Assembly: GCA_963714405.1 (NCBI GenBank)
Contig: CAVQOH010000006.1
Location: 434,001 to 498,000 of the forward strand
From: JAZGGS01 sp963714405
GTDB lineage: Bacteria > Bacteroidota > Ignavibacteria > Ignavibacteriales > Ignavibacteriaceae
DNA: 64,000 nucleotides
Direction of reading: 5' to 3'
Shown here: piece by piece, positions 1 through 7,213 of the stretch
How positions within the stretch are numbered: the stretch's first letter is position 1
Layout of the letters: each line of letters opens with the position of its first letter
Program-made: the position numbers and the translations under genes
Notes under the pieces: generated by a model
Database searches by the model: none
What the model saw: only the letters and a program-made list of their open reading frames with translations
Told to the model about the DNA's origin: nothing

Positions 1-118
1 TTGTAACCGGTGGATCATCGACATTTAGGCCTTTACTAAAATTTTGTTTTATATCTTGAGCTTCTAGGAAATGACCAAAAAACATTACACATAGTAGAAC
101 AGTTAATAATATTTTCAT
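1..118 (-). CDS. N-terminus of an exported protein, cut by the window edge
   Basis: The minus-strand frame opens at an ATG (118) and runs 39 codons to the left edge without a stop. It begins MKILLTVLLCVMFFGHFLEA and then QDI, which is a clean Sec signal peptide with cleavage expected around residue 20. An A/G-rich AAAGGAAAAG lies just upstream as ribosome binding site. The following 19 residues give no family. It is the last visible member of the minus-strand run of exported proteins that begins near 6.6 kb, so it is probably another secreted protein. The function is unknown. Confidence 0.6.
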   Translation of the reverse strand, partial: MKILLTVLLCVMFFGHFLEAQDIKQNFSKGLNVDDPPVT

Positions 119-154
119 ATTCTTTTCCTTTACACTGATTAGTTTCATACGATA

Positions 155-2344
155 TTATTTTGACAGAACCATTTTTTTTGTATTGATGTATGAATTGGAT
201 TTTAATTGATAGAAATAAATACCACTTGGTAAATCCACTCCATCAAATTCAATTTGATAACTTCCTGCTGGTTTTTCTTCGTTAATAAGTGTTACAATTT
301 CATTTCCCAAAACATCGTAAACCTTAAGTGATGCATTTGCTGATTGAGGAATTTCATATTTAATTTTTGTTACAGGATTAAACGGATTAGGGTAGTTTTG
401 ATACAGCTCGAACAATTCAGTTAATGTACTTTTATCTTCTTCAACTGAAGAGAGAGAAACGGGAATAAGATCTACACTATTGGAATAAAAATTAGGGACT
501 GCTAAGATATTATCCCTTTTGTTATAATGAGGACCTGCAGGACCGTTATGTCCGGTTGATATTAATTGAGGAGGATTATTAAAAGCACTGTCATAACGAT
601 AAACACAACCTCCTTGATGTGTGGCTACATAAATATTTCTATACTGATCTATTGTAATACCATCCATACTTCCAAATGGAGGAACAACCACCGTTGATAT
701 AGTAGAGTCTTCAAGATTTACACTTTGAATGGGTGCATAACTTGCTGCAGCAACAACTATTAACCGATTATTTACTTGATCATAAATGCAATCCTGCGGA
801 AAACCGGCCAGCCCAGAACTGATGTAAAGCGAATAATTTTGACTGCCAATTGCAATCTTGAATATTTTACCGGATGTCTCTATTACATAAAGATAACCTG
901 AAGTATCTGAAGCTATACCATCTAAAGTTGTAGCTGAAGTTATCGCTACACTAAATTCTATCTGTGCCGTAGTCAGATTAATCCCCAAAACACCAACACC
1001 TCCGGTTACTCCCGAATAATCTTTAACGGATACATAAAGAGTATTTCCAGCAATGTGATTTCCTAAACACTTTCCTAAACCTGTAATAAAATAATCTTGC
1101 GTTCCATTTGCACTAATCTGGACTACACTCCCATCTCCATAATTTGAAACAAGATAAAGATTACGAGTAGAATCGAATGCAGCACTTTCCGGTTGATTTA
1201 AAAAATTCCCTGAGATGAATAAAGGAAAGAATGCACGTAAGTGACCACCATATGCGCCCATATCATTCCTTAAATTTCCCATCGAAGGAAATTCAGCAAA
1301 ACCAGAATTTACCGGATCTTCCGGATCGTTGTAAATCTGATTAGGATTTCCGGTATCGATGCAAGGAGAACTTTGATCAAGGTATAAATTTGGATTTGTG
1401 AATTCAGGATCAAGATTAATGTTCCCCGCTCCGGTAAAACCATCTTCAACATTGCTGTAAGTAACATTTGCTGTTCCTCCATCAATTTGTGCAATTGGTC
1501 CACCACTACTTTGAGTGTTGCCCCAAATAATATTATTACGAACAATCACATTGCCCATCCAAATAAACATAGCCCCACCTTTTCCGCCGTAAGTACCACT
1601 ACCACTCACTGAATTTTCAACAATGTGATTGTTCTCAACGATAATTGGTGAGGAACCATTGCCTATTGACCAAAAGCCGCCACCTCCGTAATCCTGACCT
1701 CCGGAATTATGATAAATAATGTTGTTCTTTATAACTCCACCAGAGTAATCCATTACTATTCCTGCACCATATCGGGCTTCATTCAGCATAATAATGTTAT
1801 TTAATATTTGTGGGTTACCATTATAGCATAGAATTCCTCCACCTTGTGCACCATCTACACTGGAGGTATTGGTTACATTATTGTTTATGATGATATTGTT
1901 TTTTACTGTGGGCGAAGACATAAATGTGAAAACACCACCACCGCCTCTCCACGTATATCCGGGATTATTCGGATCTACCCATTTTGTCCCTGTACCACCT
2001 GTTATTGTGAATCCCTGAATAGCAGTTGTAGAGTCCTCTCCAGAATGAAAAGAAACACAGCTCGCTGAATCAGGATTGTTAGGATTGCTACCTTCAATTA
2101 TTGTATTCTTTATGAATTCAAGATTGTTATTAAGAATAACATAACTTGTTACAACAATACTTTTCCCTTTGAAATCTATATTCTCTAAATAAGTACCTGG
2201 TGCAACCAATACCATGTCACCATCTGTTGAAGCATTTATTGCTAGTTGTATAGATGAATACTCTGATGGAACTTGTAGTGTGTCCTGTGGAATCACGCAG
2301 ATGAAGGGAGTAATTGTTAATAAAATGATTATAATTTTTTTCAT
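155..2344 (-). CDS. Secreted right-handed beta-helix and propeller protein with T9SS sorting domain
   Basis: Exported protein of about 730 residues. An N-terminal signal peptide (MKKIIIILLTITPFICV) is followed by a pectin-lyase-like right-handed beta-helix, roughly residues 25-370, with repeated NNI/NNN ladder turns such as VKNNIIINNN and VRNNIIWGN. Residues about 375-640 look like an NHL/SMP-30-type propeller (FDSTRNLYLVSNYGDGSV, DGIASDTSGYLYV, DGITIDQYRNIYV). The last 80 residues are a type A T9SS sorting domain (NYPNPFNP, KVYDVLGNEI, SGIYFYQL, TKKMVLSK). I chose ATG 2344 over the GTG three bases earlier because a GGAG sits 5 bases before the ATG. It is expected to be surface-attached or released. 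The substrate is not readable, and no catalytic residues were recognised. Confidence 0.9.
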   Translation of the reverse strand: MKKIIIILLTITPFICVIPQDTLQVPSEYSSIQLAINASTDGDMVLVAPGTYLENIDFKGKSIVVTSYVILNNNLEFIKNTIIEGSNPNNPDSASCVSFHSGEDSTTAIQGFTITGGTGTKWVDPNNPGYTWRGGGGVFTFMSSPTVKNNIIINNNVTNTSSVDGAQGGGILCYNGNPQILNNIIMLNEARYGAGIVMDYSGGVIKNNIIYHNSGGQDYGGGGFWSIGNGSSPIIVENNHIVENSVSGSGTYGGKGGAMFIWMGNVIVRNNIIWGNTQSSGGPIAQIDGGTANVTYSNVEDGFTGAGNINLDPEFTNPNLYLDQSSPCIDTGNPNQIYNDPEDPVNSGFAEFPSMGNLRNDMGAYGGHLRAFFPLFISGNFLNQPESAAFDSTRNLYLVSNYGDGSVVQISANGTQDYFITGLGKCLGNHIAGNTLYVSVKDYSGVTGGVGVLGINLTTAQIEFSVAITSATTLDGIASDTSGYLYVIETSGKIFKIAIGSQNYSLYISSGLAGFPQDCIYDQVNNRLIVVAAASYAPIQSVNLEDSTISTVVVPPFGSMDGITIDQYRNIYVATHQGGCVYRYDSAFNNPPQLISTGHNGPAGPHYNKRDNILAVPNFYSNSVDLIPVSLSSVEEDKSTLTELFELYQNYPNPFNPVTKIKYEIPQSANASLKVYDVLGNEIVTLINEEKPAGSYQIEFDGVDLPSGIYFYQLKSNSYINTKKMVLSK

Positions 2345-2391
2345 CACTGCTCCATTTTATTTTAATAGAATATGATTGCTATTATTCAGCT

Positions 2392-3318
2392 TTATTTCAT
2401 TAACACCATCTTTTTAGTCTCAATAAAATTCGTCGTGTGAATTTTGTAAATATAAATTCCACTTGGCAGACTTCGGGCATTCCAATCTGCTTTATGTTCT
2501 CCTGCGGATTGATTTTCGTTCACGAGTGTCGATATTTCATTTCCCAACACATTAAATACTTTTAAAGAAACAACTCCCGGCTCTGGTATTGTATATTGAA
2601 TTGTAGTTTGGGAATTAAACGGATTCGGATAATTTTGAAGCAATTCATAATTGTGAATTGGATTCGATTCGATTTCAATCTCTGATGGAGAATCTTTTAT
2701 GCATCGAATTGAGTATTTCATTACTTTTTGCCAGGTGAGCCTCCCGCACACTGCATCATTGTAGGATAAATATCTTTCAATTGCTTGCGACTGATTTGTC
2801 TGGGATGACGTCCAGAACACTGCAGCAGTGTGTAACAACCAGAATTTATTTGGATTAAAATACGCATCGTATTCTCCGGCTGGTAATCCTGTAAAACCAC
2901 TACTATTTGTTGCCCCGGTATTTGGTGCTAACCAATGTTCGGTCCCTATTTCCTTCATTTTTCCACCGGCTACACTTGGTCCCCCTAAATAGTTTTCTAA
3001 AATTGTCCATTCTGCATCTGTAGGAACATGCCAATCACATGGGCAAACTCCTTGTGTCCCCGGTTCGCTTGAACCTCTCATAGCTGCATTCCAGGAATAA
3101 AGTAACCCGTAGATTGCACCCAGACTATCATTGTTATTATAGGCAGCAACTCCCGGAACTGGTTCACCATCACAATAATGCAACGATTTTAAATTTTCTT
3201 TTATCCAAACTTGATCGCCAATAGTAATAGTCTCATAAATGTTACCATCATAATCTGTAACAGTCTGCTGTGCTAATCCGGTTAAATAGAACATTAAAAA
3301 TGTAAAAACTAACTTCAT
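2392..3318 (-). CDS. FISUMP-domain secreted protein with T9SS sorting domain
   Basis: 308 residues. A short signal peptide (MKLVFTFLMFYLTGLAQQ) precedes the Fibrobacter succinogenes major paralogous domain: VTDYDGNIYETITIGDQVWI and KENLKS near the start, LYSWNAAM, CPCDWHVPTDAEWTILENYL, SGFTGLPAGEY, and YSIRCIKD at about residue 205. The C-terminal 85 residues are a T9SS sorting domain (NYPNPFNS, KVFNVLGNEI, SGIYIYKI, TKKMVLMK). The start codon overlaps the stop of the upstream DUF4177 gene in an ATGA arrangement, which suggests translational coupling. FISUMP proteins are exported, but their biochemical role is not established. Confidence 0.9.
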   Translation of the reverse strand: MKLVFTFLMFYLTGLAQQTVTDYDGNIYETITIGDQVWIKENLKSLHYCDGEPVPGVAAYNNNDSLGAIYGLLYSWNAAMRGSSEPGTQGVCPCDWHVPTDAEWTILENYLGGPSVAGGKMKEIGTEHWLAPNTGATNSSGFTGLPAGEYDAYFNPNKFWLLHTAAVFWTSSQTNQSQAIERYLSYNDAVCGRLTWQKVMKYSIRCIKDSPSEIEIESNPIHNYELLQNYPNPFNSQTTIQYTIPEPGVVSLKVFNVLGNEISTLVNENQSAGEHKADWNARSLPSGIYIYKIHTTNFIETKKMVLMK

Positions 3319-3518
3319 TTCTTTTCCCTTTCAAAAATTAATTCGTAGAATCTTGATACTCCGTATAAACCCAAACTTGGTGTAAAGATCTGGACTAATC
3401 GCCAACCATTTTCTGAATATTCATTGATAACATGTTGATGAGTTTTATTTGCTGCAGATTTTACCCAAATGAATCCTTTAGCAAGACGTATAAATTTGTA
3501 CTCATACTTTTGTCCCAT
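3315..3518 (-). CDS. DUF4177-like small cytosolic protein
   Basis: Small protein that matches the DUF4177 pattern: an opening EYKFIRL strand, a central INEYSENGWRLVQIF segment (family hallmark, a helix ending in GWELV) and a final FYELIFEREKK strand. I placed the start at the ATG at 3518, giving MGQKYEYKF, because GAGG lies 5 bases upstream and the family begins right at this strand. The frame stays open to 3545 with nine more residues. There is no signal peptide. It overlaps the FISUMP gene by four bases, so the two are probably cotranslated. No function is established for the family. Confidence 0.7.
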   Translation of the reverse strand: MGQKYEYKFIRLAKGFIWVKSAANKTHQHVINEYSENGWRLVQIFTPSLGLYGVSRFYELIFEREKK

Positions 3519-3604
3519 CAGAACCTCAATTTTTTTAATGGACATAATTTTATGTTACTATTTTTTTCTTTAGAATCCTTTGTTAAAAAAAGTCATTCAT
3601 TTCT

Positions 3605-5302
3605 CTATTTTATTACCAGCATCTTTTTAGTTTGTGAAAAATTATCACTTTTTAATGTATACAAGTACATTCCCGAGTTTACAGAATTTCCATGTTTATC
3701 TTTTCCATCCCAATTGATAGTTCTAAAGCCAGCTGGTTGAAATTCGCTAACCAGCTTTCTGATTTCTATCCCTAACAGATTATATATCTTTATTATAACA
3801 TTTGATCCTTCCGGTAGTTCAAACCCTATGGTTGTAGTTGGATTAAACGGGTTTGGATAATTCTGGTATAGCTTAAACTTTTCCGGTAGGATAATTTCTT
3901 TAATACCAGATATAGAGGAAGTTATATAATCCTCTTTAATCTCAATATCTTCTGCTTGCCCGTCAGAAACTTTAAGATAAACTGAGTAGGTTCCTTCTTC
4001 ACTATAGGTCCAGGTAGGATTGTGTTCATATGAGTCTATAATACCATCATTATCAAAGTCCCACTCCCAAAAAGTTATTGGTTGACTTAAGTTTGAAAGA
4101 TCTGTGAATTGCACCTGTAGAGGCACTTCACCAGAAGTTGGTTCCGCTTGAAATTCAGAACTGAATAAAGAGTTCTCCCACCAATTAATAGTATTTGCAT
4201 AATTGGCCCCGGCAACAACATCAATGTCAGTATCTCCATCAATATCACCTATATGTAATGGCCAGACTCCACTAAAATCAGATTTTATTTGATGTTTATC
4301 CCACACTATAGGATTACCTCCTTCATTGCTCCACCATGCAACTTGATTGGAACCCTGAGCAGAACCTACTAAATCAACATCACCATCTTCATCAAAATCA
4401 TGCGAATAACCAATCACAGCACCATAAAAATTATTTGCAACCACTATTTTTGTCCATTCTATCGGATCTCCACCATCGTTTCTCCACCAGGTTATTTGAT
4501 TATTCATATATGCAGTGCCGAGAATATCGAGATCCTGATCACCATCTAAATCAAATAGGCAAACCTTATGAGCTCCGTTAAAATCATTGGAGACTGAAAA
4601 TTTAGTCCAAATTATAGGATTGCCTCCATCATTTCTCCACCAGGAAATTTCATTGCTTAGAAAAGCAGCACCTACAACATCATTATCATTATCACCATCA
4701 ATATCACCTGCCGAAATCGATCTGGCACCGGAAAAGTTGGTACCGATAATTTGTTTTGTCCAGTTAACCGGAATACCTCCGTCATTTCTCCACCAGGCTA
4801 TGATATGTTCTTGTGCTGAAGCACCGATTACATCCATATTATTATCTTTATCCAAGTCCAATACAAAAACCTCGTGTGCCTGCAAAAAGCTGCTGTCTAT
4901 GATCTGCTTTTCCCATTGAATAGGATTACTACCACCCAAATTTTTCCACCAAGCTACAAGATGTGCATACCACCCGGCAGCTACCAAATCTATCAGACTA
5001 TCTCCATCAACATCTTCGGCATGAACATAGATAGCTCCTATAAAGTTTTCATCAACTGTTTCTTTTGTCCAGGTTACAGGATTATTTCCATTATGCAACC
5101 AGACACAAATGTCATTTGCATCTGCCCCGGCCGCAATTATATCATTGTATCCATTATTATCGACATCTTTGATGAATATACCGGCAGGCCCATCAAAATT
5201 ATTGTCAACAAGATGTTCCTCGAAATGAATTTCCTGTGAAAAAATAAAACCTTGTAGGATTGCAAAAAAATGGAATGTTAGTAAACTAATTTTACTCATC
5301 AT
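3605..5302 (-). CDS. Secreted FG-GAP/VCBS seven-repeat propeller with PKD and T9SS domains
   Basis: 565 residues. A signal peptide ends near FIFSQ (residue 22). Seven units of about 54 residues follow, to about residue 400. Each has an Asp-rich loop of the type DIDGDNDNDVVGAA (calcium-binding FG-GAP/VCBS style), then a W-W-x-N strand and an xPIxWTK strand, which predicts one seven-bladed propeller. A PKD domain spans about 400-475 (SGEVPLQVQFTDLS, WEWDFDNDG, YSVYLKVSDG). The end is a FlgD-like T9SS sorting domain (NYPNPFNPTT, WDGKDKHGNSVNSGMYLYTL, TKKMLVIK). It is probably a cell-surface adhesion or carbohydrate-recognition protein. No enzymatic motif was seen. Confidence 0.9.
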   Translation of the reverse strand: MMSKISLLTFHFFAILQGFIFSQEIHFEEHLVDNNFDGPAGIFIKDVDNNGYNDIIAAGADANDICVWLHNGNNPVTWTKETVDENFIGAIYVHAEDVDGDSLIDLVAAGWYAHLVAWWKNLGGSNPIQWEKQIIDSSFLQAHEVFVLDLDKDNNMDVIGASAQEHIIAWWRNDGGIPVNWTKQIIGTNFSGARSISAGDIDGDNDNDVVGAAFLSNEISWWRNDGGNPIIWTKFSVSNDFNGAHKVCLFDLDGDQDLDILGTAYMNNQITWWRNDGGDPIEWTKIVVANNFYGAVIGYSHDFDEDGDVDLVGSAQGSNQVAWWSNEGGNPIVWDKHQIKSDFSGVWPLHIGDIDGDTDIDVVAGANYANTINWWENSLFSSEFQAEPTSGEVPLQVQFTDLSNLSQPITFWEWDFDNDGIIDSYEHNPTWTYSEEGTYSVYLKVSDGQAEDIEIKEDYITSSISGIKEIILPEKFKLYQNYPNPFNPTTTIGFELPEGSNVIIKIYNLLGIEIRKLVSEFQPAGFRTINWDGKDKHGNSVNSGMYLYTLKSDNFSQTKKMLVIK

Positions 5303-5349
5303 AGGTTTCTTTTTGTTTAATAAAAAGCTGTTTATGCAGATATTACTAC

Positions 5350-5571
5350 TTAAAAACTATCTGCGGCTAATAGAATCCCCAAATAAAATGAAAACTGCTT
5401 ACTCTCAGGTTCATAGTAATTTCTGGGAGCATTGTTACTAACGGCTGAATTCGCTTTATCAATACTTAATTGTGTAAACTCATAATAAACTCCAGTTTCT
5501 GATTTAGGACACGCAATAGTTAGTAATAACAGAATGGAAATAAACAGCTTAATTTTAATTAACTTTTTCAC
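5350..5571 (-). CDS. Small putative lipoprotein
   Basis: 73 residues starting at a GTG preceded by AGGAGG at a 5-base spacing, which is the strongest ribosome binding site in this cluster. The N-terminus (KKLIKIKLFISILLLLTIAC) is a signal peptide ending in a cysteine that could be lipidated, although Thr rather than Leu sits at -3. The mature part is only about 50 residues and matches nothing I recognise. It lies between the FG-GAP gene and the HEAT-like pair, separated from the latter by a hairpin. Confidence 0.55.
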   Translation of the reverse strand: MKKLIKIKLFISILLLLTIACPKSETGVYYEFTQLSIDKANSAVSNNAPRNYYEPESKQFSFYLGILLAADSF

Positions 5572-5597
5572 CTAAGCCTCCTACATATAAAAATGTC

Positions 5598-5620
5598 AAG
5601 CCACAGTTAAACTGTGGCTT
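5598..5620 (-). terminator. Hairpin after the HEAT-like operon
   Basis: A perfect 10-bp inverted repeat (AAGCCACAGT, 3-base loop, ACTGTGGCTT) lies 38 bases after the stop of the 5658 gene and before the next start. The following bases on the minus strand are only moderately T-rich, so it may attenuate rather than fully terminate. Confidence 0.6.
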
Positions 5621-5657
5621 TTAAATGGGGTCAACCACTATCATCAATAAATTAATT

Positions 5658-6104
5658 TCACTCGTTATCATAGAACCCTGGAATATTTGCTTGATCATCA
5701 TTTTTCATGTATTCATAGTAGGTCTGAGTTGCCATTCTGCGTTCTTTCTCGTCTTCATTGGGTTGCACTAATTCATTGACTGAAAGAAGTCCATCTGAAT
5801 ATCCCATCTCATATAATACGAGAGCAATTAAAATTCTTGTACAGGGTTCATTCTCACTCTTCAATTGATTCAAAAGAACATATTTAACCTCTTTAATGCG
5901 ATACTTACCAGCTAAATAGATTGCATTTCTTTTAATACCACAGTTTTCTGATTTCAATCCAGCAATTAAATTATCAAGTGCATATTTATTTTTCGTAATA
6001 TTTATAATTGAATTTGTTTGAGCTTCCAAATCTATTGTTGCTGGAATAGAAAGCAAGATACCACCAAGTATTAAGGTTTTGATTGACAATTTTAGCGTTT
6101 TCAT
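5658..6104 (-). CDS. Exported HEAT-repeat-like protein, paralog A
   Basis: 148 residues with a signal peptide (MKTLKLSIKTLILGGILLSI, cut near LEAQ). The mature part has helix pairs of HEAT/PBS type: LDNLIAGLKSENCGIKRNAI, LAGKYRIKEVKYVLLNQL and LIALVLYEMGYSDGL. It shares layout with the adjacent 6137 gene (helix, x-GIKR/GLQT, YFLGE/YLAGK, RIxxALxLYxxG), so the two arose by duplication. The spacing is 32 bases with an AAGGA ribosome binding site, consistent with one operon. It is expected to be periplasmic, and the partner is unknown. Confidence 0.65.
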   Translation of the reverse strand: MKTLKLSIKTLILGGILLSIPATIDLEAQTNSIINITKNKYALDNLIAGLKSENCGIKRNAIYLAGKYRIKEVKYVLLNQLKSENEPCTRILIALVLYEMGYSDGLLSVNELVQPNEDEKERRMATQTYYEYMKNDDQANIPGFYDNE

Positions 6105-6136
6105 TTTATTCCTTTCATATAAATGTTATCCGCTAT

Positions 6137-6601
6137 TTACAACTCCCTGAACGAGTAACCGTCAAACCTGTACAAATTATATAGTCTTTTAAATACGCTC
6201 TTTACCATTTCACTGTTCTCAGATTTTACAAGTTGTTTTATTCGGTACATTCCAATTTTTGAATGAATTTTGTAGAGTGAAAGTGCTGCTACAATTCGTA
6301 TCTCCTCTGTTTTACCTTTAGTCACAAGCTTAAGTAAGGGTATCATTGCTCTGTCAGATTTCATTTCGCCGAGGAAATATGCACAGCTTGTTTGTAGACC
6401 CGTATTATCCGCTTTGATACCGATGAGCATATTGGATTCAATGTGGTCATACTTCTCTTCACTAAAAACTGTATAGTCGTTATACGAATATGTATTGCTT
6501 GCTTTTACTGGTTTAACGGGTTCGGCTGCAAACAAAAGAGAAGTAGAAACAGCAATTAATATTGCTGCGAATACGATATGTAATTGATTCATTCGTTTCA
6601 T
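6137..6601 (-). CDS. Exported HEAT-repeat-like protein, paralog B
   Basis: 154 residues. A signal peptide (MKRMNQLHIVFAAILIAVST, cleavage near LLFAA) precedes a helical mature region with HEAT-like units: MLIGIKADNTGLQTSCAYFL, GEMKSDRAMIPLLKLV and RIVAALSLYKIHSKIGMYRI. The start ATG has a strong AAGGAGAG site upstream. It is the promoter-proximal copy of the pair with 5658. No catalytic residues are visible. The probable role is protein-protein interaction in the periplasm, inferred from the fold only. Confidence 0.65.
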   Translation of the reverse strand: MKRMNQLHIVFAAILIAVSTSLLFAAEPVKPVKASNTYSYNDYTVFSEEKYDHIESNMLIGIKADNTGLQTSCAYFLGEMKSDRAMIPLLKLVTKGKTEEIRIVAALSLYKIHSKIGMYRIKQLVKSENSEMVKSVFKRLYNLYRFDGYSFREL

Positions 6602-6668
6602 TTTAACTCTCCTTCTAATGATTATGATTTGTTATTTACTTTGGAATCGGATCAGAACTTGAAATTGC

Positions 6669-7010
6669 CTATGCACTTAAACCATCAAGTAAATCCAACA
6701 ATATTTTTTCTATGCTCTTTTTTGAAAATGTTCCACTTAGTATTTCCAACAGTTCTCCATTTTTAATAAATAAAACTGAAGGTATACACTCGGTACAAAT
6801 TGCATTTAATGTTTCTTTATTGCTCTCCAGGTCAATTTTCCTCACTTCTATTAAATGTCTAAATTCGTTTGCTATTCTTCTGATTATTGGCGCAATAATG
6901 TGTGTGCTACCTCGCCACTCTGTTCTAACTTCAATTAAGAATATAATCTCCCCGTTTTTTGTACTGTCTTTATATATTTCTTCCAGACTAACTTCAGTAA
7001 TTTGTTTCAT
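6669..7010 (-). CDS. Thioredoxin-like protein lacking the redox CxxC
   Basis: 113 residues with a thioredoxin-fold layout: IIFLIEVRTEWRGS (strand plus active-site position), APIIRRIANEF helix, IEVRKIDLESN, CIPSVLFIKNGELLEIL (cis-Pro strand and turn), and a final helix KSIEKILLDLLDGL. The canonical WCGPC is replaced by WRGST at residues 32-36, so both redox cysteines are missing. A C-x-x-C (CTEC) does sit immediately before the cis-Pro, in an atypical place. There is no signal peptide, so it is cytosolic. It lies downstream of the sigma-54 regulator with a 200-base gap containing palindromes. It is probably a binding or regulatory thioredoxin-like protein rather than an oxidoreductase. Confidence 0.7.
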   Translation of the reverse strand: MKQITEVSLEEIYKDSTKNGEIIFLIEVRTEWRGSTHIIAPIIRRIANEFRHLIEVRKIDLESNKETLNAICTECIPSVLFIKNGELLEILSGTFSKKSIEKILLDLLDGLSA

Positions 7011-7104
7011 TTCCAGTCAATTCCATTGTTAATAATCTATTCATCTATTATCAAATGAAATACAAACGTATTGCCAAAGTAAAATCGTTCAATTGTTGGG
7101 TGGG

Positions 7105-7131
7105 TTAACTTATTATTATACAATAAGTTAA
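7105..7131. promoter_or_regulatory. Inverted repeat upstream of the thioredoxin-like gene
   Basis: TTAACTTATT and AATAAGTTAA form a perfect 10-bp dyad around a 7-base centre, 95 bases upstream of the 6669-7010 start. It has no GC-rich stem or T-tail, so it looks more like a protein-binding dyad than a terminator. Confidence 0.4.
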
Positions 7132-7176
7132 TTATGATTGTAATTTTGGTTTGAAAATTTGATTTGGTTAATTTTA

Positions 7177-7210
7177 TGCCAATATATTGACAATTGCCAA
7201 TATATTGGCA
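7177..7210. promoter_or_regulatory. Tandem 16-bp palindromes (putative operator pair)
   Basis: TGCCAATATATTGACA at 7177-7192 and TGCCAATATATTGGCA at 7195-7210 are near-identical 16-mers set 18 bp apart. The second is a perfect palindrome and the first differs by one base. They begin 4 bases after the stop codon of the 1205-residue regulator and lie upstream of the thioredoxin-like gene. Paired dyads on almost the same helix face are typical of operator or enhancer sites. The bound protein is not known. Confidence 0.5.
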
Positions 7211-7213
7211 GAA

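Noticed and set aside
4336..5239. Several open frames on the plus strand opposite the FG-GAP protein
   Set aside because: They mirror the repeat periodicity and codon bias of the real gene and lack ribosome binding sites and protein features.
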